A stretch of DNA of 13,181 nucleotides from Alphaproteobacteria bacterium (GTDB lineage Bacteria; Pseudomonadota; Alphaproteobacteria; Micavibrionales; Micavibrionaceae). The first letter of the stretch is position 1, and the number at the start of each line of letters is the position of its first letter. The DNA lies in contig JAUILO010000063.1 in the NCBI GenBank assembly GCA_030432775.1, positions 1 to 13,181 of the forward strand. Reading direction: 5' to 3'. The notes under the pieces were generated by a model. That model did no database searches. It had not been told where the DNA came from and saw only the letters and a program-made list of their open reading frames with translations. Shown here piece by piece: positions 6,966 to 13,181 of the stretch. Made by a program: the position numbers and the translations under genes.

Positions 6966-7640
6966 TTAGACGTGCGTAACATCGTAAATCATGCGTCTCA
7001 TTTCATCGATACCTGTATTTTTTAACGAGCTTGTACGATAGATTTCGTTGAAACCGGCAGCATGGGATTCAAGCTCTTTTAATATGCTTTCACACATATC
7101 ATTCAACCCCTTTCCCTTATCGCATTTTGTTAAAACCAGACGATACGACACAGCAGATTCATCGAGCATCTTCATCATCTCTCTATCGCTATCTTTTAGA
7201 CCGTGACGACCATCAATCAAGATAAATACGCTACGAAGCGTTTCTCTCCCCCTCAGGTAATCTTTTATCAATGAATCCCATGACTTACGATCTTCTTTAG
7301 ATACTTTTGCATAACCATATCCGGGCATATCCACCATATGAAAATGTCCGCCCAAATTAAAGAAATTTAGCTGCTGTGTACGCCCTGGTGTATTAGAAAC
7401 ACGCGCCATAAGTTTGCGTTGAACCAACGCATTAATGAGCGAAGATTTACCAACATTCGAACGTCCGACGAAAGCAACTTCGGGCAAGTCTGCCATCGGC
7501 AATTGCTTCAAATCGGCCACCCCTAAAACGAACTCGCAATCACCCAAAAAAAGCTTACGTGAAATTTCATTCAGCTCCTTTTCAATGGCCTCATCTTTGT
7601 TCAATTTAGCATCTAACTGGTCTTGCGATATCTCTGGCAT
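6966..7640 (-). CDS. engB: Ribosome biogenesis GTP-binding protein EngB (YsxC/YihA)
   Basis: Essential-type GTPase that assists assembly of the large ribosomal subunit. The 224 residues contain every G motif: G1 GRSNVGKS (59-66), the switch segment NTPGRTQQLNFF (83-94), G3 DMPGYGYA (104-111), G4 TKCD (171-174) and G5 TSSL (203-206). The N-terminal 35 residues are a charged extension. Start ATG at 7640 has a modest GAGAG upstream. It follows yidC as usual in alphaproteobacteria, but an intrinsic terminator lies between them. Transcription from yidC must therefore read through, or engB must use a promoter in the 26 bp between the terminator T-tract and the ATG. Confidence 0.97.
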   Translation of the reverse strand: MPEISQDQLDAKLNKDEAIEKELNEISRKLFLGDCEFVLGVADLKQLPMADLPEVAFVGRSNVGKSSLINALVQRKLMARVSNTPGRTQQLNFFNLGGHFHMVDMPGYGYAKVSKEDRKSWDSLIKDYLRGRETLRSVFILIDGRHGLKDSDREMMKMLDESAVSYRLVLTKCDKGKGLNDMCESILKELESHAAGFNEIYRTSSLKNTGIDEMRRMIYDVTHV

Positions 7641-7666
7641 AATCTCTCATATATAAAATCTGATCT

Positions 7667-7699
7667 CAAAAAAAACTGTAGGGGCGCAATGCCCCTACA
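7667..7699 (-). terminator. Rho-independent terminator after yidC
   Basis: Perfect 9-bp GC-rich stem (TGTAGGGGC, 7677-7685, with GCCCCTACA, 7691-7699) and 5-base loop. On the minus strand it is followed by G-free T's (A-run 7668-7675 on the plus strand). It starts 33 bp after the yidC stop and lies ahead of engB, so it separates or attenuates engB expression. Confidence 0.88.
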
Positions 7700-7731
7700 A
7701 TCATATACAAATCACTTACATTTAACGAGCC

Positions 7732-9636
7732 TTACTTCTTTTTCTTCTTTTTAGGCTTTGGTGGCTTAATGGGTTTTGATTCCTTGTCCGCAGCTTCTTG
7801 CTCTGCGTGAAGTTCCTCCTCAAGTTCATCTTCGATCTCGCCCTCTGTATGCCCTTCTTCGTCAAGCTCGTCATCCTGACGTCCATGAATAAGAGATACT
7901 TTAATTCCCATACTGCGCATGATGATATACTGCTGGATCACCGCAAAGGCGTTACTAAACGTCCAGTAAATCACCAGACCAGAAGCAAACTTAGCCAAAA
8001 TAAACGCTGCCATGAACGGCATCGCATCTGCAATCCCCTGTTGCACAGGATCTGTTGGTTTTGGATGTAAACGGCGCTGTAGCAACATAAAGAAAAGCAT
8101 CAAACACGGCCACACACCAATTTGCAGGAATGACGGAACAGAATAATCAAACACACCGAACAAATTAAACACTGTTGTCGGATCAGGTGCAGACAAATCT
8201 TTGATCCAGCCAAAGAACGGCGCATGACGCATTTCAATCGAAATCAACAACACTTTATATAGCGCGAAGAAAATAGGTATCTGCAGGATAATCGGCAAAC
8301 AACCTGACATCGGGTTGACCTGCTCTTCTTCATAAAGCTTCATAAGCTCTTTCTGCATTCCTTCTTTATTATCTCCATACTCCTCGCGAAGCACTTTCAT
8401 TCTCGGCCCAATTTTCTTCAATTTGGCAAAAGATTTATACGAAATATTATTCAATGGGAACGCCGCTGTACGGACAAGAATTGTAAACAAAACAATAGCC
8501 AGACCATAATTGCCTACAATTTTGTAAATAAAATACAACACATAGAAGAACGGCTTGGCGATGAAATACCACATGCCGTAATCAACGATCAGGTCAAAGT
8601 GTTTGGCACCCAACGACTTTTCGTATTCTTGCAATACAAGAACTTCTTTGGGCCCCGCATATAAATGCGTTACCTCCTCAACACTCTGCCCCGGCTCTAC
8701 ACTGCGCGCATCGCCCGTTTTATCAACCTGATAACGATCACTTTGCTGATCGCCCTTCTTGGACGTGCCGGAATAAATATAGCGGTACTTAAAGCTCTCA
8801 TCTTCATCTTCAGGAATCATACCGGTAAACCAGTAACGCTCCGTCAAACCGATCCAGCCCTTATTGGTTTTAATCTCTCGCCCACCTTTTTTGCGTATCT
8901 TTTTATAAGACAGCTCCACCAGTTCGCCATCCATATAACCGATAGGCCCCTCATGGACAATCCACCTTCCGTATAGTTCCTTCGGCAAGCCATGCTGCGT
9001 CATAAGTGCATAAGGAAAAAGTGTCACAGATTTGTCGCCATTATTCACAACACGCTGTGTTACGGTCAGCGCATAAGCCTCATCCATCTTAAACGTTTTT
9101 TCAAAGCGAAGCCCCTGACCATTATCCCAGTACATTGTCAAATCCTGATTGGGCGTCAAATCTACATCGTCACCCAATGTCGACCAAGTCGTATCCTTAT
9201 TCGGAAGTTTGATTGTGTCATCACCGGAAAGCCAGCCAGTCTCCATGTAACGCGGGTGATCTGTCCCGACAGGCGATAGCACGGAAACATGCACCTTGTT
9301 ATTCAGCGTTTCAAAATAGTTTTGCAGGCTCAAATCATCAATACGCGCACCTTTGGTCGAAATCGTACCGAACACCTTTTCGTTCTTCATATCTATGCGG
9401 CGCGTCTTCATCATAATTTGTTCGCGCGTCTGCACCTCGGCCATCTGCTTTTCCAGTGGCGATAATTGCGGAACCATCGCTTCGGTCTCAACTTTTTCAG
9501 CTTGAACCTGTTTTAGCTCCTCTAATTTGGGCTTTAGCAAATATGCATCGAATAAAAACCACACACCAATAGCTACGACTATGAATATAATCAGGTTTCT
9601 TTTATCTTCTGGATGAATATCGTTCTTATCTTTCAT
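7732..9636 (-). CDS. yidC: Membrane protein insertase YidC
   Basis: Inserts and folds inner-membrane proteins, alone or with SecYEG. The 634 residues show the Gram-negative layout: first transmembrane helix (15-32), a large periplasmic beta domain (about 80-345), then the conserved five-helix core. The core helix LFTILVRTAAFPL carries the conserved groove arginine (R389). The cytoplasmic coiled-coil hairpin follows (about 400-440), then NPMSGCLPIILQIPIFFALY (441-460) and the last helices up to about residue 572. The tail is unusual: a very acidic block (588-616) followed by a Pro/Lys block ending in six lysines. YidC proteins with basic tails are known to contact ribosomes; the acidic block is less usual. 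Upstream AAGG sits about 4 bases before the ATG. Neighbours are yidD (169-bp gap) and engB. Confidence 0.98.
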   Translation of the reverse strand: MKDKNDIHPEDKRNLIIFIVVAIGVWFLFDAYLLKPKLEELKQVQAEKVETEAMVPQLSPLEKQMAEVQTREQIMMKTRRIDMKNEKVFGTISTKGARIDDLSLQNYFETLNNKVHVSVLSPVGTDHPRYMETGWLSGDDTIKLPNKDTTWSTLGDDVDLTPNQDLTMYWDNGQGLRFEKTFKMDEAYALTVTQRVVNNGDKSVTLFPYALMTQHGLPKELYGRWIVHEGPIGYMDGELVELSYKKIRKKGGREIKTNKGWIGLTERYWFTGMIPEDEDESFKYRYIYSGTSKKGDQQSDRYQVDKTGDARSVEPGQSVEEVTHLYAGPKEVLVLQEYEKSLGAKHFDLIVDYGMWYFIAKPFFYVLYFIYKIVGNYGLAIVLFTILVRTAAFPLNNISYKSFAKLKKIGPRMKVLREEYGDNKEGMQKELMKLYEEEQVNPMSGCLPIILQIPIFFALYKVLLISIEMRHAPFFGWIKDLSAPDPTTVFNLFGVFDYSVPSFLQIGVWPCLMLFFMLLQRRLHPKPTDPVQQGIADAMPFMAAFILAKFASGLVIYWTFSNAFAVIQQYIIMRSMGIKVSLIHGRQDDELDEEGHTEGEIEDELEEELHAEQEAADKESKPIKPPKPKKKKKK

Positions 9637-9805
9637 AGCCTTACTTTCAGTTATCTTTTTGAGCCGTTAATATTATATATATCGACCCTTATATAGCTAA
9701 ATATCGTTACAAGCGTTTACACGCATACCTTGCCATTTACCGTCTTGATTAATCGTCTCACCAATACCCGCCTATATAAAACCTAGGAATCACCCGTGCC
9801 TTGAA
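9637..9805 (-). other. Intergenic leader of yidC
   Basis: AT-rich 169-bp gap with no gene that I can support. A perfect -10 hexamer TATAAT lies at 9672-9677 on the minus strand, but the matching -35 (TTAGCT at 17 bp) is poor. A weak separate yidC promoter is possible. yidC may otherwise be read from the rpmH promoter. Confidence 0.3.
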
Positions 9806-10198
9806 TCAAGCATCCGTTTTATAACGTATACGCCGTGACATGGTAAAGTCTTTTGGCACAGGATCATGACCGGATTTTCCAGACCAAGGATGACAAGACG
9901 ATATTCTACGAACGCTTAACAAACAACCCTTAATCACACCATGTTTTTCAATTGCTTCAACAGCATAGGCCGAGCATGTAGGATAAAAACGACAGCTGGG
10001 CTTAAACATAGGTGAAATAAGGGCACGATAGACAAACACAGGAAACAGTACGATTCTTACACCCGCCTTACGCGCGAGTGATTGATTGCTATTCGCCACA
10101 GTTTTTTCACCGGCAGAACGATCTGTCGGCAACTGCTTTCCAGCAACCCGCCCGCCAGCATGTTTATCATGGGAACATTGACAGTTTTTATCCGACAT
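9806..10198 (-). CDS. yidD: Membrane protein insertion efficiency factor YidD
   Basis: Small membrane-associated protein that aids YidC-dependent insertion. The conserved core begins at about residue 47 and contains YRALISPMFKPSCRFYPTCS (58-77), then AVEAIEKHGVIKG, SCHPW and GHDPVPK, the standard Haemolytic (DUF37) family pattern with its conserved cysteines. Typical members are 70-100 residues; here 130, because of about 45 extra N-terminal residues with a Cys/His-rich start (CQCSHDKH). The ATG at 10198 overlaps the rnpA stop by 11 bp, the normal rnpA-yidD overlap, which supports this start. It is probably translationally coupled to rnpA. Confidence 0.95.
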   Translation of the reverse strand: MSDKNCQCSHDKHAGGRVAGKQLPTDRSAGEKTVANSNQSLARKAGVRIVLFPVFVYRALISPMFKPSCRFYPTCSAYAVEAIEKHGVIKGCLLSVRRISSCHPWSGKSGHDPVPKDFTMSRRIRYKTDA

Positions 10199-10616
10199 AC
10201 ATATCTAACTTTTTTAAACACCAGATCAAATCGCGCCTCATATCATCATAAGGCGTATCCAGTGACTGCTTACGGCCAATCAAAATATAATCGACCCCAT
10301 CTTTACCGTATTGAGGAAAAACATCACAAGCCAGAGCCCGTAAACGGCGTTTAATTCTGTTTCTTTTAACCGCCTGCGTATATTGTTTTTTGGTCACAGT
10401 AACACCGAACCTTCGTCCGCAAAACGTCTGGCAACCAATCGGCGCTGCCGTATCGTTGCTGTTATCCGCTTCACAATGCCCGGAGCTATTCTTATCGTAA
10501 ACCTGAAGAACAAGACTTTTAGAAACCCAGCTTTGCCCTTTATTCCGTATAAAAAGAAAATCCGACCGTTTTTTCAAACGGTCGAGATCCTTAATCATAT
10601 TCTTTGATGTTCGCAT
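10188..10616 (-). CDS. rnpA: Ribonuclease P protein component
   Basis: Protein subunit of RNase P, which binds the catalytic RNA and helps mature the 5' ends of tRNAs. The key motif is AVKRNRIKRRLRAL (82-95), preceded by the strand RRFGVTVTKKQ (68-78). The N-terminal LDRLKKRSDFLFIRNKGQSW matches the family's first helix and strand. At 142 residues it is longer than the usual 110-125. Residues about 43-67, between the early strands, form an extra polar segment with three cysteines (C48, C62, C66). AGGG lies six bases before ATG 10616, supporting this start over Met7. It lies 42 bp after rpmH in the same operon and overlaps yidD. Confidence 0.97.
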   Translation of the reverse strand: MRTSKNMIKDLDRLKKRSDFLFIRNKGQSWVSKSLVLQVYDKNSSGHCEADNSNDTAAPIGCQTFCGRRFGVTVTKKQYTQAVKRNRIKRRLRALACDVFPQYGKDGVDYILIGRKQSLDTPYDDMRRDLIWCLKKLDMYVG

Positions 10617-10658
10617 GCTCTACCCTTACCCGATACAACCGAGATGACGGGCACAATA

Positions 10659-10793
10659 TTATGCGCTCAGACGCTTACGTCCTTTGGCACGACGACGAGC
10701 CAAAACAGCGCGACCGTTCTTTGTCGCCATACGAGAGCGAAAACCGTGACGACGGGCCCGAACTATCTTACTAGGTTGAAATGTGCGTTTCAT
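10659..10793 (-). CDS. rpmH: 50S ribosomal protein L34
   Basis: The smallest large-subunit ribosomal protein: 44 codons. It begins MKRTFQPSKIVRARRHGFRS, then RMATKNGRAVLARRRAKGRK and ends RLSA, the invariant L34 pattern. GGAG lies 8 bases before the ATG. It is first in the rpmH-rnpA-yidD unit, driven by a strong promoter 40-68 bases upstream. Confidence 0.99.
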   Translation of the reverse strand: MKRTFQPSKIVRARRHGFRSRMATKNGRAVLARRRAKGRKRLSA

Positions 10794-10832
10794 TTTATGC
10801 GCTCCAAATTACTCAAATTCTCAAGAGAGGGC

Positions 10833-10861
10833 TTTATAGCCCGCTAAAAAACTTCTGTCAA
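10833..10861 (-). promoter_or_regulatory. rpmH: Strong sigma70 promoter of rpmH-rnpA-yidD
   Basis: Perfect -35 TTGACA (10856-10861), exactly 17 bp, then -10 TATAAA (10833-10838, five of six consensus bases) on the minus strand. The predicted start is about 30-35 bases before the rpmH ATG. A GC-rich GCGGGC just ahead of the -10 and GCCC just after it form a small inverted repeat around the -10. Confidence 0.9.
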
Positions 10862-11150
10862 TCTAAACTATAAACATTATTAACTCTAATTTTATGCAGG
10901 AAAATCACAAACGCCCCCTCAATACATTCACAATACACCATGCGCAAAGCCATACTGAGCAAATGATCGTGCATAATCTTACATTTTCCTTTGACTAACC
11001 ACCTCAGAAATCATAGTTTTTTATAATATATTGTCTATATATGTGAAACTTATTTTACAAAATAGACTTGCCTCAACAGATGTATCTTATTAAAAAGCAT
11101 ATAGATAATTCTTACATCCTATAGAACTAAACAAACAAGGTCTTGTATCA
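10862..11150. other. AT-rich intergenic region between divergent units
   Basis: Together with the rpmH leader, 357 bp separate rpmH from the plus-strand gene at 11151. Beyond the rpmH promoter I see long A/T tracts, a TATAAT (11022-11027) without a usable -35, and a weak plus-strand candidate TTGCCT (11068-11073) with TAAAAA 17 bp on. GTCTAT and ATAGAC arms lie about 25 bp apart (11033-11067). No DnaA box of the TTATCCACA type was found, so an origin is not supported. Confidence 0.4.
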
Positions 11151-11771
11151 ATGTATGATGATGATAATTGGAACAGCGTTACCGGAGCAGAGCTAGAAGG
11201 CTTTCTATCTCAAATCGACCCGATTGACGGAAAATATAAAGTCGCCAATGACACAACCGCTGTTGTATGGCGCTCACTGCCTTTTTATGACCGCGTAGTG
11301 CTAGTTCGCGTAAAAGACCCAAGCTGGACACCTAAAAACCTGTACATCTACTACTTAACAGTCGATGGCAACCTATACCGCCTAAACGGTACATCCCCGC
11401 CAATTCATGAAGTGAACGCACTTGCACCAATTAAGGTTACCGAAGAAAATGTTCTGGAATATCTGCGTTTCTTCTGTTTCTTCGTTCGCGGTGAGGAAGG
11501 TCCATTTCTTATTACCGAAGATATTGACGATCCGGATCTGCCAAAAGATATGGATGATAAAACAAGATCTGTTGTTGCCGGTACTGCACGTGAAGCCACA
11601 TATGAGGGCAAAAACGAGCAAGCATATTTCCTTTGTGACGGCGTGGTGTTTTATTCCAACGCTCTGTTCATTGCCAAATTTGCTGTACAGCCAACAGGCA
11701 TGATCGAAATGCTTGATGACGAGCCGATTGCCGTTGACCTTCCAAGCAAGGTCGACGTTCCAATTGCCTAA
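11151..11771 (+). CDS. Unrecognised acidic 206-residue protein
   Basis: Protein of unknown function; I do not recognise a named family. There is no signal peptide, membrane helix, nucleotide-binding motif or metal cluster, so it is probably cytoplasmic. It is acidic at both ends (MYDDDNW start) and in the segment EDIDDPDLPKDMDD (123-136). Alternating hydrophobic stretches (45-72, 158-188) suggest a beta-rich fold. The most striking blocks are NGTSPPIHEVN (79-89) and FFCFFVRGEEGPF (107-119), dense in aromatic and glycine residues and likely the conserved core. Start: ATG at 11151 with a weak AAGG 11 bases upstream. An intrinsic terminator follows 31 bp after the stop, so it appears to be a single-gene unit. 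Codon use and composition look like the neighbours, giving no sign of recent transfer. Confidence 0.8.
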   Translation: MYDDDNWNSVTGAELEGFLSQIDPIDGKYKVANDTTAVVWRSLPFYDRVVLVRVKDPSWTPKNLYIYYLTVDGNLYRLNGTSPPIHEVNALAPIKVTEENVLEYLRFFCFFVRGEEGPFLITEDIDDPDLPKDMDDKTRSVVAGTAREATYEGKNEQAYFLCDGVVFYSNALFIAKFAVQPTGMIEMLDDEPIAVDLPSKVDVPIA

Positions 11772-11801
11772 TAGGCACGCCAAGCAATAACGAACAAGAT
11801 T

Positions 11802-11839
11802 AAGCGGATATGCCTTGAATGGCTGTCCGCTTTGTTTTA
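11802..11839 (+). terminator. Rho-independent terminator after the 206-residue gene
   Basis: Stem AAGCGGA (11802-11808) with TCCGCTT (11826-11832), plus an inner GCC/GGC pairing (11812-11814 with 11821-11823) and 6-base loop, then TTTGTTTT. It lies 31 bp after the stop codon. Confidence 0.8.
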
Positions 11840-11926
11840 GAATAAACCAACTACGCAAATGGGTCTCTCTGCCTCGTTTCAAAACTATTCCAGCTTTTCA
11901 CCACCTGCTTACTGCCCAAACATGTC

Positions 11927-12610
11927 ATGAAAAACAAGAAAACAAATATATGGAAGATTGCTATTTGCCTTGGCGCTATCGCGACATGTTTTGCGGCTGG
12001 CGCATCTTACGCGCAATCAAGCCGCATCTATATTGCTGGTTACCTTGGCTTAAACATGCACAGTGAAAGCCCGTTCAGCGAAACAACATCAGGTCTGTCC
12101 GGCGATTATGAACTAGACAATACCCAGACATTCGCAGGTGCATTAGGATTACGCATAGATAAAAACTGGCGCGTTGAAGGCGAGGTATCATACCGCAAAG
12201 CCGACTTTAACCGCGTTGACTTTTCATCTGGCGGCACATCAAGTGCTGGCGGTGATATTGGAACATGGCTTTACATGGCCAATGTCTATTATGATTTTGA
12301 TTATAAATGGCGCAATATGCAGCCTTTCGTATCCGCCGGTATTGGCCTTGCTTCACACAGCTTTAACTATGAAGACACCTCCAGCCTGCTACCATCCAGA
12401 GGCGCAGACACATTCGATTTAGCCTGGCAAGTCGGTGCAGGTATGAAATACCGTTTTAACGACAGTGTCGCTCTCACCAGTAATTATCGCTACCTTGCCA
12501 CCTCAGAGCTAAATGTCTCCAGCTTTAATGCTGATTACAACAGCCACGAATTCCGCGTTGGTGTTGAATACGATATCCCCGTACAGACATTCAATAATAT
12601 CCTCCGATAG
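11927..12610 (+). CDS. Outer-membrane beta-barrel protein (small OMP/opacity type)
   Basis: A 227-residue exported protein. A classic signal peptide (basic MKNKKTNIWK, hydrophobic core 11-24) ends at SYA with cleavage predicted after A29. The mature part alternates hydrophobic and polar residues with many aromatic strand ends: IYIAGYLGLNM, AGALGLRI, RVEGEVSYRKA, YMANVYYDF, PFVSAGIGLAS, AWQVGAGMKYRF, ALTSNYRYLA and HEFRVGVEYDI. That is eight strands, fitting the eight-stranded OmpA/opacity-like barrel. The usual terminal aromatic is followed here by a short extra tail (PVQTFNNILR). The ATG has no evident Shine-Dalgarno, but no other start exists in the open frame from 11846. A two-codon frame ATG-TCA-TGA (11922-11930) overlaps it. 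Function is not predictable beyond an envelope role. Confidence 0.88.
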   Translation: MKNKKTNIWKIAICLGAIATCFAAGASYAQSSRIYIAGYLGLNMHSESPFSETTSGLSGDYELDNTQTFAGALGLRIDKNWRVEGEVSYRKADFNRVDFSSGGTSSAGGDIGTWLYMANVYYDFDYKWRNMQPFVSAGIGLASHSFNYEDTSSLLPSRGADTFDLAWQVGAGMKYRFNDSVALTSNYRYLATSELNVSSFNADYNSHEFRVGVEYDIPVQTFNNILR

Positions 12611-12799
12611 AATATGTCTTAAGAATTCGCCGCCGCGTTATTTTCATAAACTTGACGCGTCTATATGTTTTCATATATTAATATCTTAACAATAAAAAAT
12701 AATGTGGTTGAGCATATAGATAAGCGCCGGATCGCTTATTTTATAATCCGCTTTTTATAGCGATCAATATGAACAACAGGGTAGATATGGCGGGACATC
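12611..12799 (+). other. AT-rich leader with competing hairpins
   Basis: This gap holds a promoter candidate (12652-12681) and a structured 45-base stretch. One hairpin pairs ATAAGCG (12720-12726) with CGCTTAT (12733-12739). A second pairs GATCGCT (12730-12736) with AGCGATC (12759-12765). They share bases and cannot form together. The first could also be a weak terminator of the barrel gene, though its T-tract is poor. Confidence 0.4.
12652..12681 (+). promoter_or_regulatory. Candidate promoter for the exported protein gene
   Basis: TTGACG (12652-12657, five of six) and TATTAA (12676-12681, four of six) with an 18-bp spacer. It would give a leader of about 110 bases containing the competing hairpins. 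Confidence 0.4.
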
Positions 12800-13181
12800 A
12801 TGACAGCAGCACAGCTATATAATAAAGATTTAATGCATAACGGTATCAATTTTCAGCGATGCCTGAATATTGCAAAAGCCGCTATATGCTTAAACATTCC
12901 TTTTGCGTTTGCCTCTGCAAACGCGAATGCAGAACCGTTACAAACATCGCTGGCAGCTGAACCTATAGTAGAATCCGCACAAACCAGCAAATTGCAGGCC
13001 TTCCTGGATAATTTGAATGCTGATATTCGTTATTTCGGTAAACGCCTGTATTTTCAGGATCTACCGGACAAACGGGAAAATAGGAAAATCGAAGAATACG
13101 CGCAACAGCTTATTGATCATTATACACCCGAGGCATTAGGCTCGCTAGGCATCACCAGAGACCAGATTGAAACCAGTATCG
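12800..13181 (+). CDS. Exported protein of unknown function, N-terminal part
   Basis: An open frame of 127 codons that continues past the right edge. It begins MTAAQLYNKDLMHNG; an in-frame ATG at 12833 (MHNGINFQRC) is an alternative start giving a more typical signal peptide. Either way a hydrophobic segment (IAKAAICLNIPFAFASANANA) ends in an Ala-x-Ala site before EPLQ, so the mature protein is likely periplasmic or further out. The mature part seen is helical and charged, with LQAFLDNLNADIRYFGKRLY and later YTPEALGSLGITRDQ. I do not recognise the family and the rest of the gene is missing. Neither start has a strong Shine-Dalgarno. Confidence 0.7.
   Translation, partial: MTAAQLYNKDLMHNGINFQRCLNIAKAAICLNIPFAFASANANAEPLQTSLAAEPIVESAQTSKLQAFLDNLNADIRYFGKRLYFQDLPDKRENRKIEEYAQQLIDHYTPEALGSLGITRDQIETSI

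Noticed and set aside
9681..9760. Short minus-strand frame containing NQDGKWQGMRVNAC between yidD and yidC
   Set aside because: Peptide-like wording but no ATG/GTG start with a usable upstream site apart from a 9-codon stub; not supported.
10894..10998. 34-codon plus-strand frame (MQENHKRPLNTF...) in the rpmH upstream region
   Set aside because: No Shine-Dalgarno, no promoter at proper spacing, odd composition; likely chance.
10862..11150. Possible replication origin beside rpmH
   Set aside because: AT-rich, but no DnaA box or repeated 9-mer was found, and dnaA is not in the window.
11382..11882. 166-codon minus-strand frame opposite the 206-residue gene
   Set aside because: Spans the plus-strand terminator and lacks start signals; the plus-strand frame has better context.

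Overview
The window looks like a chromosomal segment of a moderately low-GC alphaproteobacterium. This is inferred from gene order (rpmH-rnpA-yidD-yidC-engB and rmuC-def-fmt, both on the minus strand), from the YidC, EngB, RmuC, Def and Fmt protein sequences, and from the PriA tail. I cannot name the genus. No rRNA, tRNA, CRISPR array, insertion sequence or phage gene was seen.

Layout, left to right. Positions 1-128 hold the plus-strand 3' end of priA. Facing it, on the minus strand at 175-3474, is a two-gene ABC transporter operon (membrane subunit, then ATPase) of the SbmA/BacA/YddA type. Both subunits carry very large extra segments. Upstream of it at 3698-3820 is a separate 40-codon gene with a strong ribosome binding site and its own terminator. 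The transporter operon has a clear sigma70-type promoter flanked by a 12-bp inverted repeat. Next, still on the minus strand, are fmt, def and rmuC (4010-6828), then engB (6966-7640), yidC (7732-9636), yidD (9806-10198), rnpA (10188-10616) and rpmH (10659-10793), with a strong promoter in front of rpmH. An intrinsic terminator sits between yidC and engB. To the right, genes switch to the plus strand: an unrecognised acidic 206-residue protein with its own terminator (11151-11839), a small outer-membrane beta-barrel protein (11927-12610), and the first 127 codons of an exported protein that runs off the window (12800-13181).

How the genes work together. The rpmH-to-engB block covers ribosome assembly, RNase P and membrane-protein insertion. 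The def/fmt pair forms and removes the N-formyl group of new proteins. The right end encodes envelope proteins.

The most unusual part is 454-3820. The transporter membrane subunit has an extra segment of about 175 residues in its predicted first periplasmic loop, built from about ten degenerate 10-residue repeats with a regularly spaced proline. This resembles the hydrophobic-peptide-binding STI1 repeats of co-chaperones. Its ATPase has an extra segment of about 260 residues between the Q-loop region and the ABC signature. A tiny Gly-Gly-Gly and Pro/Ala-rich peptide gene lies next to them. I propose this as a candidate peptide-handling system. The substrate and the link to the small peptide are inference only.
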